Part shown: positions 34,802 through 42,463 of the stretch, in pieces
How the letters are laid out: each line of letters opens with the position of its first letter
Position numbering within the stretch: position 1 is the first letter of the stretch
DNA from: Streptomyces sp. NRRL WC-3742
GTDB lineage: Bacteria; Actinomycetota; Actinomycetes; Streptomycetales; Streptomycetaceae
DNA: 64,000 bases
Reading direction: 5' to 3'
NCBI RefSeq assembly: GCF_000720635.1
Contig: NZ_JOCF01000005.1
Coordinates: forward strand, 124,001 to 188,000
Program-made: the position numbers and the translations under genes
Notes under the pieces: model-generated
Databases searched by the model: none
The model's input: the letters and a program-made list of their open reading frames with translations, nothing else
Told to the model about the DNA's origin: nothing

Positions 34802-35940
34802 ACACACCGGCTGAACTCCGTACCGCCCTGGCCGACAGGCTCACCGAGGACGGCACGCTGACCGAACCCGGATGGGACAGCGCCGCGAGGGCCGTTCCAC
34901 GAGAGCTCTTCGTCGGGGCCTACTTCGTTCCGATCCTCGGCAGCGTTCCGACCGGCTACCGGCCCATCCGCGAGGGCGATCCCGGATGGCTGGAGGGGAT
35001 CTACGAGGACCAGACGCTGGTCACCCAACTCGATGGCCGCACCGCTCCTGAGGACATCGGCGGGGAAACGGTGACAGGTATCCCGACATCGTCATCCACG
35101 CTCCCGTCCGTGGTGCTGCAAATGTGGCATCAGCTCGACGTCGAGGCCGGGCACCGCGTGCTCGAAGTCGGTACCGGAACCGGGTACTCGACCGCCCTCG
35201 GTGCCCACCGCCTCGGAGACGCCAACCTCACCAGCATCGAGTACGACCCCACCGTCGGCACGGCAGCCGCAACAGCGATCAAGGCCGCGGGATTCAGCCC
35301 CCGGCTGATCATCGGTGACGGCTTGCGCGGCGACCCCGACGGTGGCCAGTACGACCGACTCATCGCCACCTGTTCGGTTCGGTACATCCCGCTCTCGTGG
35401 CTGCACCAGGTGAAGCCCGGCGGTCGCATCCTGGTCACCCTCTCCGGGTGGAGCTACGCGAACGCCCTCGCGCTGCTCGACGTGACCGGCTCCGGCGAAG
35501 CCACCGGTCGGTTCCTCGAGGACCAGGCCAGTTTCATGATCGCCCGACCTCACGATCGCCCGCCCCGCCCGACGCTGGACCTCCTGCCCGGCGAGGAGCG
35601 TCCGACGCACATCGACCCGGCGACGCTGGACAGTTGGACGGGAAGTTGGGTAGCCCAACTCGCCGCGCCCTCAGCCATCCGCATGGGTGTCGGAGCTCAA
35701 CAGATCCTCTGGGACCTGGCCACAGGATCACAGGCCCGGACCGCGCCCGACCCCAATGGCGGTTGGACCGTGACTCAGCGCGGGCCTGTCGCCCTGTGGG
35801 ACCGGGTCGAGCAGGCGGTTCAGAGCTGGCAATCGGCCGGCGAACCGCACCAGGACGCATTCGGCATCACGATCTCCCCCGCACGGCAACGGGTCTGGCT
35901 CGGAAACGAGGCCGGCCCCGGCTGGGACCTCCCGATCTGA
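34798..35940 (+). CDS. PIMT-like methyltransferase of the graspetide cluster
   Basis: This 380-residue protein is a homologue of protein-L-isoaspartate O-methyltransferase with a long C-terminal extension of about 150 residues, the form found with ATP-grasp RiPPs. The SAM-binding motif I is VLEVGTGTGYSTALGAHRLG (residues 121-140), preceded by the PIMT-type TSSSTLPSVVLQMW; LIIGDGLRGDP and GGRILVTLSG are later motifs. In known graspetide systems such enzymes methylate a normal Asp, which then cyclises to a stable aspartimide. The precursor has Asp66-Gly67 suited to this. It is the last gene of the operon; a hairpin follows at 36023. Confidence 0.87.
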   Translation: MNTPAELRTALADRLTEDGTLTEPGWDSAARAVPRELFVGAYFVPILGSVPTGYRPIREGDPGWLEGIYEDQTLVTQLDGRTAPEDIGGETVTGIPTSSSTLPSVVLQMWHQLDVEAGHRVLEVGTGTGYSTALGAHRLGDANLTSIEYDPTVGTAAATAIKAAGFSPRLIIGDGLRGDPDGGQYDRLIATCSVRYIPLSWLHQVKPGGRILVTLSGWSYANALALLDVTGSGEATGRFLEDQASFMIARPHDRPPRPTLDLLPGEERPTHIDPATLDSWTGSWVAQLAAPSAIRMGVGAQQILWDLATGSQARTAPDPNGGWTVTQRGPVALWDRVEQAVQSWQSAGEPHQDAFGITISPARQRVWLGNEAGPGWDLPI

Positions 35941-36022
35941 TGCCGGACCCGAGCCGCCCAGACCACACGCCGCAGCTGAACCCCCACCCGCCCGGGCGAC
36001 GCGTGGCGAAGCCGGGGGCGGG

Positions 36023-36042
36023 CACCCGCCGGGAGGCGGGTG
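36023..36042 (+). terminator. Hairpin after the graspetide operon
   Basis: CACCCGCC and GGCGGGTG enclose a GGGA tetraloop, 82 bp after the methyltransferase stop. The rest of the 250-bp gap has no gene; a second hairpin (CGGGGCG/CGCCCCG, 36158-36176) sits just before the next gene. Confidence 0.5.
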
Positions 36043-36192
36043 GGGGGTGGATGGTGGGGAACGGCGGAAGATCCTCTCAACAAAGCAGATGATGCGCGGG
36101 TGTTCACCCGGCACCTAGGCATACGAGCACACAACCACCGCCCGCGCGTGGCGTCACCGGGGCGGAAATCGCCCCGCCGCTAGCGTGGCGGC

Positions 36193-37047
36193 ATGGGCGT
36201 GCAGGGACTGGATCTGGCCGGGTTGCGCCGGGTGTACGGGCGGACGGGCAGTCGGCTGTTCTACACCTGGGTGGCGCGCAACGCCCGGCACTGGGGGTGG
36301 ACGGAGCCCGGGCAGTCGAAGTGGCGGCTGTGGCGCGCGCAGCGGCAGTTGCAGGACGTGCTGGGCCGCAGGCTCGCCCTGCGGCCGGGCGCGCGGGTGC
36401 TGGACGCCGGGTGCGGGGCGGGGGTGGTGGCCCGGGCGATGGCCACGCGGTTCGGGCTGGTCGTGGACGGCGTGGACGTGCTGGACTTCCACCTCGCCGA
36501 GGCCCGCCGCCTGAGCGAGCGCGCCGCGCTGGGCGTCCGTACGGTCTTCACCTGGGCCGACTACCACCATCTCCCCTACGCGACGGGCGAGTTCGACGGC
36601 GCCTACTCCATGGAGACCCTCGTCCACTCCTACGACCCGCCCCGCGCCCTCGCCGAGTTCCACCGGGTGCTGCGCCCCGGCGGGCGCCTGGTCCTGCTGG
36701 GCCCGATGGCCACCGGCCCGCTGGAGGAACTGCCGCCCGGCAAGCGCGAGCTGCTGGAGCCGTTCCTGGACGCGATGGCGATGACCGGCGCCCGGGTCTT
36801 CCACGCAGGCAACCTGTCGCGGCTGCTCACCGAGGCCGGGTTCGAGGTGGAGGAGGCCCTGGACGCGACCGCGTACTACGCGCCGACCGCCGAGGCGGTG
36901 CACGCCGCCTTCCGCCTGCCGTGGGAGGTGCTGCGCCGCTGCGGCGATCCGGCGCGGTGGCTCAATCTCCGCTCCACGGTGGAGATGTACGACGTACGGG
37001 AGTGCGTCGCCTGGTACGTCCACACCGCCGTCAAGCCCGCGAGGTGA
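36193..37047 (+). CDS. Class I SAM methyltransferase (sterol/tocopherol C-methyltransferase-like)
   Basis: The 284-residue protein has motif I RVLDAGCGAGVVARAMATRF (about residues 70-89), acidic GVDVLDFH, motif FDGAYSMETLVHSYDPPRAL and VLRPGGRLVLLGPM, typical of small-molecule methyltransferases related to sterol and tocopherol enzymes. The N-terminus FYTWVARNARHWGWTEPGQS also resembles that group. No ribosome binding site precedes ATG 36193, but TAGCGT at 36181-36186 places a transcript start at or next to the ATG, so the mRNA may be leaderless. It is followed almost without gap by a Rieske oxygenase gene, suggesting joint action on a lipid or polycyclic substrate. Substrate unknown. Confidence 0.8.
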   Translation: MGVQGLDLAGLRRVYGRTGSRLFYTWVARNARHWGWTEPGQSKWRLWRAQRQLQDVLGRRLALRPGARVLDAGCGAGVVARAMATRFGLVVDGVDVLDFHLAEARRLSERAALGVRTVFTWADYHHLPYATGEFDGAYSMETLVHSYDPPRALAEFHRVLRPGGRLVLLGPMATGPLEELPPGKRELLEPFLDAMAMTGARVFHAGNLSRLLTEAGFEVEEALDATAYYAPTAEAVHAAFRLPWEVLRRCGDPARWLNLRSTVEMYDVRECVAWYVHTAVKPAR

Positions 37048-37055
37048 CCCGCGCC

Positions 37056-38066
37056 ATGGCCTCCCCACTCCCCTACCCGTCCGGCTGGTTCTGCGTCGGC
37101 CGCGCCCGCGACCTGCCGCCCGGGCGGGTGCGGACGGCCCGCCTGGCGGGCGAGGACGTGGTGCTGTACCGGACCCGCCGGGGCGCCGCGCGGGCGGTCG
37201 GGCCGCACTGCCCACACCTGGGGGCGCATTTCGGGGCCGGTGGGCGGGTGCGGGGCGAGGAACTGGTGTGCCCGTTCCACGGGTTCGCCTTCGGCCTGGA
37301 CGGTTCGTGCCTCGGCGCCCCGGACGGCACCCGGCTGCGCGCCGAGCTGACGCAGCGTCACTTCGCCGAGCGCGACGGCATCCTGTTCGTCTGGTGCGGC
37401 GAGGGGGCGCCCTCCTGGGAGCTGCCGCCGCCGGTCGGGGTGCGTCCGCTCGCCTGGTGGAGCGGGGAGTTGCGCTCGCATCCGCAGGAGGTGATGGAGA
37501 ACAGCGTGGACTTCCGGCACGCGTCGGTGCTGCACGACCTGGACACCCGGGAGACCGCCCCGCCGGAGGTGGACGGGCCGCTGTTCACCGTCCATCAGCG
37601 CACCGTCACGCGCTTTCCGGGGCTGGGCGCGGTCAGCCTGGAGCAGCCGGTGACGCTGGCGGGGCTGGGCCTGATGCGGCTGACGGCCGAACTCCCGCAG
37701 CTGGGGACCACGTTGCGGGTGTGGGTGATGCCGACGCCGCTCGGGCCGTGGCGTACCCAGGTGCGGTTCGCGATGACGAGCACGGTGCCGATGCCGGGGC
37801 TGGTGCCGGGGCCGGGGCCGGGTTCGCTGAAGGCCGTCGACCGGGCGGCGTCCTGGCTGGCCCTGCAGGCGTCGGTACGGATCATCAAGCAGGACCGGCC
37901 GGTGCTGGAGCACAAGCGCTACCTGTCGCAGCCCCGCCTGGTGCCCGGGGAGCGGTCGATCGGCGTGTTCCGGCGCTGGGTCCGGCAGTTCTACCCGCCG
38001 TTCCACCCGCCGTTCCACCCGCCGTTCCACCCGCAGTTCCACCCGCAGGACGACGCGGCGCACTGA
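37056..38066 (+). CDS. Rieske non-heme iron oxygenase with PPFH tail repeat
   Basis: Residues 45-70 bind a Rieske 2Fe-2S cluster (CPHLGAHF and CPFHGFAF), and the mononuclear iron site is in ENSVDFRHASVLH, with the D-x-x-H-x4-H ligands of the KshA/cholesterol-desaturase branch. The 336-residue protein should hydroxylate or desaturate a hydrophobic, perhaps steroid-like, substrate using electrons from a reductase. ATG 37056 is preceded by GAGG; GTG 37044, overlapping the methyltransferase stop, is possible. The C-terminus carries an odd tail: PPFH three times, then PQFHPQ, from a 12-bp tandem repeat. The opposing FprA gene could encode the electron donor. Confidence 0.85.
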   Translation: MASPLPYPSGWFCVGRARDLPPGRVRTARLAGEDVVLYRTRRGAARAVGPHCPHLGAHFGAGGRVRGEELVCPFHGFAFGLDGSCLGAPDGTRLRAELTQRHFAERDGILFVWCGEGAPSWELPPPVGVRPLAWWSGELRSHPQEVMENSVDFRHASVLHDLDTRETAPPEVDGPLFTVHQRTVTRFPGLGAVSLEQPVTLAGLGLMRLTAELPQLGTTLRVWVMPTPLGPWRTQVRFAMTSTVPMPGLVPGPGPGSLKAVDRAASWLALQASVRIIKQDRPVLEHKRYLSQPRLVPGERSIGVFRRWVRQFYPPFHPPFHPPFHPQFHPQDDAAH

Positions 38067-38072
38067 CGCGCC

Positions 38073-38300
38073 TCACGTCCCGCCCGGTGCGGCGAGGGCC
38101 TCCCACACCGGGTCGGGCAGTCCGGGCACGGCCCGTCCTTCGGCCTGCCAGCGCCGGGCCAGCTCGGCGTAGATGGGCACCTCCGGATCCTCGCCCGGTG
38201 GGCGCTCCACCGGCCGGTCCACCAGCCGCTCGACCGGCCGCTCCAGCGCATGCAGGATCGTTTCTTCAACCGGTCGCCGCCGTCGCCGCGGTACCGGCAT
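38073..38300 (-). CDS. Small Arg/Pro-rich hypothetical protein
   Basis: The 75-residue frame from ATG 38300 has a GGGGTG close upstream. It begins with a basic run, has the internal repeat RPVERLVDRPVERP, and ends in a well-formed helix, VPIYAELARRWQAEGRAVPG then LPDPVWEALA, that looks like real coding sequence and like small conserved streptomycete proteins. It lies tail to tail with the Rieske gene, 7 bp away. Function unknown; it could instead be a chance frame. Confidence 0.5.
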   Translation of the reverse strand: MPVPRRRRRPVEETILHALERPVERLVDRPVERPPGEDPEVPIYAELARRWQAEGRAVPGLPDPVWEALAAPGGT

Positions 38301-38418
38301 CACCCCAAATCCACTCACACCCGCCCAACGGGCCCCACCCGCCCCTGGACACGGCCGCGTCAACGGGCAACGCCCCCGTCAGCCACACGTACGGGTGGCC
38401 CGCACCCCCATCGGGCAC

Positions 38419-38451
38419 GCACGAGAAGTCGGACGGGCCGACTTCTCGTGC
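38419..38451. repeat. GAAGTCGG-type palindrome, copy 4
   Basis: GCACGAGAAGTCGG pairs exactly with CCGACTTCTCGTGC across an ACGGG loop. It lies just downstream of the FprA stop codon (minus strand), so it may terminate that operon. The core is shared with 1818, 2053 and 33489. Confidence 0.75.
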
Positions 38452-38472
38452 ACGCCCGAAGCACGAACCGGC

Positions 38473-40224
38473 TCAGCGCCGCCGCCCCGCCGCCAGCAGC
38501 TCCGGCACGGTGGCGAGCTTCACCCGGGGCCGCCCCTCGGCCTCGCCCCGGGCGCGCTCCGCCCGCTCCACCGCCCGCAGCTCCCTGAGCCCGACGGCGT
38601 CCGGCCGCCGCGTGCGCACCAGCTTCTCGAAGTCCCGCCGGCTCCCCGCCGGGGTGGACAGCGCCCGGGCCCCGGCGTCGTCCAGCAGGGCGTCGACGGT
38701 CTCCCGGGCGCAGGCCCGGTTGGCGCCGATCCCGCCGGACGGGCCGCGCTTGGCCCACCCGACCACGTACGCGCCGGGCAGCGGCCGCCCGGTGGCCGGG
38801 TCGACGACGCGCCCGCCCTCGTGCGCGACCGTCGCCGCCGCCTCGTCGAACGGCAGCCCGGGCACGGGCACACCCCGGTGCCCGATCGACCGGACGACGA
38901 GGCCCGCCGCCAGGGTCTCCCGCTCGCCCGTACCCGCCACCGGACCCACCGGACCGTCGCCCGGCGCCGCCTCGCCCCTTCCGTCGCCCGTGCCTTCGCC
39001 CGCACCTTCGCCCCTTCCGTCGCCCACGCCGTCGGCCGGTGCCGTGCGTTCCACCGTCACCCCGGCCACCCGCCCGTCCGCGCCCGCGACCAGCTCGACC
39101 GGCGCCGACAGGAACCGCAGCACGATCCGCCGCCCCGCCGCGGGCTCCGCGTCCGCCCCGTACGGGACGAACGGCAGCCCGGCGAGCAGCGCCGCCCGCG
39201 AACCGGGCGCGGCCGACTCGATCACGGCCCGCACCCGCGGATGGTCCTCGACCACCAGCTCGACGCCCGGCAGTTCGCGCAGCGCCAGGAACTCCGCCCG
39301 CGTCCACGCCGCCTGCTCGGGCCCGCGCCGGGCCAGCAGGACGACCTCCCGCACCCGCCCGCCGCGCAGCGCCGCGAGCGCGTGGTCGGCGATGTCGGTC
39401 CCGGCGAGCCGGTCCGGGTCGGTGAGCAGGATGCGGGCGATGTCGACGGCGACGTTGCCGGTGCCGATCACCGCGACCCGCTCGGCGTCGAGCCGCACGG
39501 CCCCGGCCGGGACGGTGGGTTCGGCGTTGTACCAGCGGACGAAGGTGGTGGCGGGCAGGCTGCCGGGCAGGTCCTCGCCGGGGATGTCCAGGCGCCGGTC
39601 GGCGGCGGCGCCGACCGCGTAGACCACGGCGTGGTGGTGGGCGGCGAGCTCCTCGTGGGTCACGTCCGTGCCGACCTCGACGTTGAGGTGCATCCGTAGC
39701 CTCGGGTCGTGGAAGACGTTCGCGAAGCTCTCCGCGATCCGCTTGGTGGACTGGTGGTCGGGCGCGACGCCGTGGCGCAGCAGTCCGCCGGTGACGGGCA
39801 GCCGGTCGATCATGGTGATCTCGGCGCCGGTGGAGCGCAGCAGCTCCTGCGCGGTGTACCCGGCGGACGGACCGGTGCCGACGATGGCCACCCGCAACGG
39901 GCCCGCGTCACCTGCCCCGCCCGGCAGGCTGCGCGGGAAGCTGGGCGCGCCCCAGGCGTGGTCGCTGGGGTGGTCGCGGAACCAGTCGCGGTTGATCGGG
40001 CCGAACGCGGTGTCGGGCCCGCGCAGTCGGTCCACGGGGAAGATCGCGTCGACGGGGCAGGCGTCGGCGCAGGCGCCGCAGTCGATGCAGGCCACCGGGT
40101 CGATGTAGAGCATGTCGGTGGTGCCGAACTCCGGTTCGTCCGGGGTCGGGTGGATGCAGTTGACCGGGCAGACGGACACGCAGGAGGCGTCGTTGCAGCA
40201 GTTCCGGGTGATCGCGTAGGCCAT
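38473..40224 (-). CDS. fprA: Ferredoxin-fused ferredoxin-NADP reductase (FprA-type)
   Basis: The 583-residue protein starts with a two-cluster ferredoxin domain: CCNDASCVSVCPVNCIHP and CIDCGACADACPVDA (residues 9-63). It continues with an adrenodoxin-reductase-like flavoprotein: FAD motif VAIVGTGPSAGYTAQELL, NADP motif VAVIGTGNVAVDIAR, and VVGWAKRGPSGGIGANR near the end. It should pass electrons from NADPH through FAD to its own iron-sulfur clusters and on to oxygenases. A Gly/Glu/Asp-rich repeat (GDGRGEGAGEGTGDGRGE) is inserted at about residue 405, unusual for the family. It is read with the diiron oxygenase gene 52 bp upstream, a natural partner; the convergent Rieske enzyme is another candidate acceptor. 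Confidence 0.88.
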   Translation of the reverse strand: MAYAITRNCCNDASCVSVCPVNCIHPTPDEPEFGTTDMLYIDPVACIDCGACADACPVDAIFPVDRLRGPDTAFGPINRDWFRDHPSDHAWGAPSFPRSLPGGAGDAGPLRVAIVGTGPSAGYTAQELLRSTGAEITMIDRLPVTGGLLRHGVAPDHQSTKRIAESFANVFHDPRLRMHLNVEVGTDVTHEELAAHHHAVVYAVGAAADRRLDIPGEDLPGSLPATTFVRWYNAEPTVPAGAVRLDAERVAVIGTGNVAVDIARILLTDPDRLAGTDIADHALAALRGGRVREVVLLARRGPEQAAWTRAEFLALRELPGVELVVEDHPRVRAVIESAAPGSRAALLAGLPFVPYGADAEPAAGRRIVLRFLSAPVELVAGADGRVAGVTVERTAPADGVGDGRGEGAGEGTGDGRGEAAPGDGPVGPVAGTGERETLAAGLVVRSIGHRGVPVPGLPFDEAAATVAHEGGRVVDPATGRPLPGAYVVGWAKRGPSGGIGANRACARETVDALLDDAGARALSTPAGSRRDFEKLVRTRRPDAVGLRELRAVERAERARGEAEGRPRVKLATVPELLAAGRRR

Positions 40225-40276
40225 GGCGGGGGTGGGGTCCTCGCTGTGATGAAGTGGATGACGATCCGTCAGATCC

Positions 40277-41302
40277 TCAGAGCATGTGCACGCGGCGGTA
40301 GATGGCCGCCGATCGCCTGGTGAGCAGCCCGGTCTCGGCGAGGAAGGCCATCAGGTGCCGGGAGCTGGTGCGCATCATCGCCTTGCGGTGCTCGTTGGCC
40401 GCGGCCTCGGCGAGCGCCCGGTCGACGTCGAGGCCCGCGGCCCGGTAGACGCCGGGGTGGACCATGCTGGTGACGATGATGTACGCGCAGATCGCGATGC
40501 CCACGGCGGCGTGGCGGCGGCGGGCGGGGCCGGCGTGGCGCATCCGCTCCCGGATCTCCTGCCGGGCGAACTTCATGTGCCGCGACTCCTCGACCACGTG
40601 GATGCGGGAAGTGCCGCGCACGATGTCGAGGACGTTCTCGCCGCGCATCCAGTCGCGCTGCATGACGTCGAGCACCTCTTCGGCCACCAGGATGCCGCCG
40701 TAGGCGAGTTCACCCCTGGCGACGGACTTGAAGAGGCGGCCCGCCTGGGCGATGAGCCGGTTGGGCCGGTAGGCGGGGACGCCCATCTTCTCGCAGGCGC
40801 GGGCGAACATGATCGAGTGGCGGCACTCGTCGGCGATCTCGGTGAGCGCGAAGCGGAACTCGGCGCTGGCCGGGTCGTTGAGGTACTGGTCGCGCAGCAC
40901 CATCTGCTGGAGGATCATCTCGAACCAGATGCCGGTGTTCATGATCGAGCAGACCTCGTGCCGGGTGAGCGTGACCCGCTGCTGCTCGCTCATCTCGTCC
41001 CAGAGCCGGGTGCCGTAGAGGCTGCTCCACTCCGGGTTCAGGCCGTGGTGCTCCGGCGGGAGGGGAGCGTCCCAGTCGATCTCGACCGAGGGGTCGTAGG
41101 AGAGGGTGGCGGCCGACTCCAGCAGCCGCTTCGAGACGTCGTCGTCCGCCGTGGTGTGCCGCTGGTCGTGCCGGTCGTTCCCGTTCTGCCGGCCCTTGCC
41201 GCCCTGCCGACCATTGCTGCCCTGCCGGTCGTTCCCGTTCCGCCGGTCGTTCGTCCCGTTCTGCCGGTCCCGCTGCCGCGCCACCGGGTCGGTGAGAGCC
41301 AT
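40277..41302 (-). CDS. AurF-like diiron oxygenase with repetitive N-terminus
   Basis: This 341-residue protein shows the diiron ligand pattern of the AurF/CmlI family: an N-terminal carboxylate helix (LTRHEVCSIMNTGIWFEMIL), then EIADECRHSIMFA, AEEVLDVMQRDW, and HVVEESRHMKFA. Members oxidise amines to nitroso or nitro groups or desaturate/hydroxylate other substrates. Residues 10-50 are a Gln/Asn/Gly/Arg repeat (RQNG, RQGG, DRRNGND units) absent from normal family members and probably unstructured. ATG 41302 has GGAGGCA upstream. Electrons likely come from the FprA protein encoded next. The promoter region holds a palindromic operator at 41346. Confidence 0.8.
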   Translation of the reverse strand: MALTDPVARQRDRQNGTNDRRNGNDRQGSNGRQGGKGRQNGNDRHDQRHTTADDDVSKRLLESAATLSYDPSVEIDWDAPLPPEHHGLNPEWSSLYGTRLWDEMSEQQRVTLTRHEVCSIMNTGIWFEMILQQMVLRDQYLNDPASAEFRFALTEIADECRHSIMFARACEKMGVPAYRPNRLIAQAGRLFKSVARGELAYGGILVAEEVLDVMQRDWMRGENVLDIVRGTSRIHVVEESRHMKFARQEIRERMRHAGPARRRHAAVGIAICAYIIVTSMVHPGVYRAAGLDVDRALAEAAANEHRKAMMRTSSRHLMAFLAETGLLTRRSAAIYRRVHML

Positions 41303-41345
41303 GGCTGCCTCCTGGTGCCTGCTCCTGCGGATGCCCGCTCACCCG

Positions 41346-41370
41346 CTTATTAGACGGACAGTACAATAAG
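41346..41370. promoter_or_regulatory. Operator-like inverted repeat before the diiron oxygenase gene
   Basis: CTTATT and AATAAG are separated by 13 nt in an otherwise GC-rich region, 43 bp upstream of the diiron ATG; the inner TAGAC..GTAC adds partial symmetry. The size suits a TetR-type dimer, but no tetR gene is adjacent. The AT-rich half-sites may also contain the promoter -10. Confidence 0.45.
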
Positions 41371-41400
41371 AGCGCTCGCCCGAGAACCCCCCGCGTTCGC

Positions 41401-42360
41401 CTACGACGGGGGCTGCCGGGTGAACGCCGCCCGGTACGCGCTGGGCGTCAGGCCCGTGCGCCCCGCCAGGTGACGCCGCAGCGAGTCGGTGGTGGCCAGA
41501 CCGCTGAGCCGGGCCACCTGCTCCATCGGCAGCTCCGTCGTCTCCAGCAACTCCTGCGCCCGGATGACCCGTTGATACAGCAGCCACTGCAACGGGCTCA
41601 GGCCCGTCTCCTCGTGGAAGCGCCGGGTCAGCGTCCGGACGCTGGTGGCCGCGTGCGCCGCCAACTCGCCTCGGGTGAGCGGCTCGTGGAGCCGTTCCAG
41701 GGCCCACGCCCGCGTCCCGGCCAGTGAGGTGCCGGACTCCGGCGGCAGCGGCGTGGCAATGAACTGCGCCTGCCCGCCCGGCCGTACGGGAGCCGCGACC
41801 ACCAGCCGGGCGGTGGCGTTGGCCGTGGCGGCGCCGTAGTCGGAGCGCACCAGGTGCAGGCACAGGTCGATGCCCGCGGAGAGCCCGGCGGAGCTCAGCA
41901 GGTTGCCGTCCTCGACGTAGAGCACGTCCGGTCGCAGCCGCACCTCGGGGTAACGGGCGCTGAACTCCTCGGACTTGGCCCAGTACGTGGTCGCACTGCG
42001 TCCGTCCAGCAGGCCCGCCCGGGCGAGCACGAACGCGCCGGTGCAGATCGAGGCGACGCGCTTTCCGGCCCCCGCCGCCCGGCGCAGCGCCGCGAGGACG
42101 GCGGGCTCGATCTCCTCCCGGGCGGCGGTGCCGGTCACGATCACGGTGTCGGCGTCCTCGACGGCCTCCAGCCCGTACGGAACGGTGACCACCATGCTGC
42201 TGCTCGTCGCGATCGGGCCGGGGCGGGCGGTGCAGATGCGCACCTCGTACCCGGGGCGGCCGTCCACCGCCGTGGCGCCGAGGACGAGTTCGGGGATCGA
42301 CAGGTCGAAGGTGGTGGCGGGGGGAACGGCGACGACGGCGACGCGATGCGCTACGGGCAT
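41401..42360 (-). CDS. GlxA-type regulator: DJ-1/PfpI domain plus AraC HTH
   Basis: Residues 1-170 form a DJ-1/PfpI-like amidotransferase fold with RVASICTGAFVLARAGLLDG, the nucleophile-elbow Cys being present. Residues 205-315 are two AraC-type HTHs (RGELAAHAATSVRTLTRRFH and PMEQVARLSGLATTDSLRRH). This is the GlxA architecture. The 319-residue regulator is divergent from the NAD-binding protein gene at 42464, and the 103-bp gap probably holds both promoters. It likely controls that neighbour; the signal is unknown. Confidence 0.9.
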   Translation of the reverse strand: MPVAHRVAVVAVPPATTFDLSIPELVLGATAVDGRPGYEVRICTARPGPIATSSSMVVTVPYGLEAVEDADTVIVTGTAAREEIEPAVLAALRRAAGAGKRVASICTGAFVLARAGLLDGRSATTYWAKSEEFSARYPEVRLRPDVLYVEDGNLLSSAGLSAGIDLCLHLVRSDYGAATANATARLVVAAPVRPGGQAQFIATPLPPESGTSLAGTRAWALERLHEPLTRGELAAHAATSVRTLTRRFHEETGLSPLQWLLYQRVIRAQELLETTELPMEQVARLSGLATTDSLRRHLAGRTGLTPSAYRAAFTRQPPS

Positions 42361-42463
42361 GGCCCGAACCTCCGGATGTTTGGCATTCGGGCCACTACCT
42401 TAACGATCTCCCGCGAACGATCCTGGAACGGCCGAAACCCCGTCACCCACCTGGGAGTTCACC

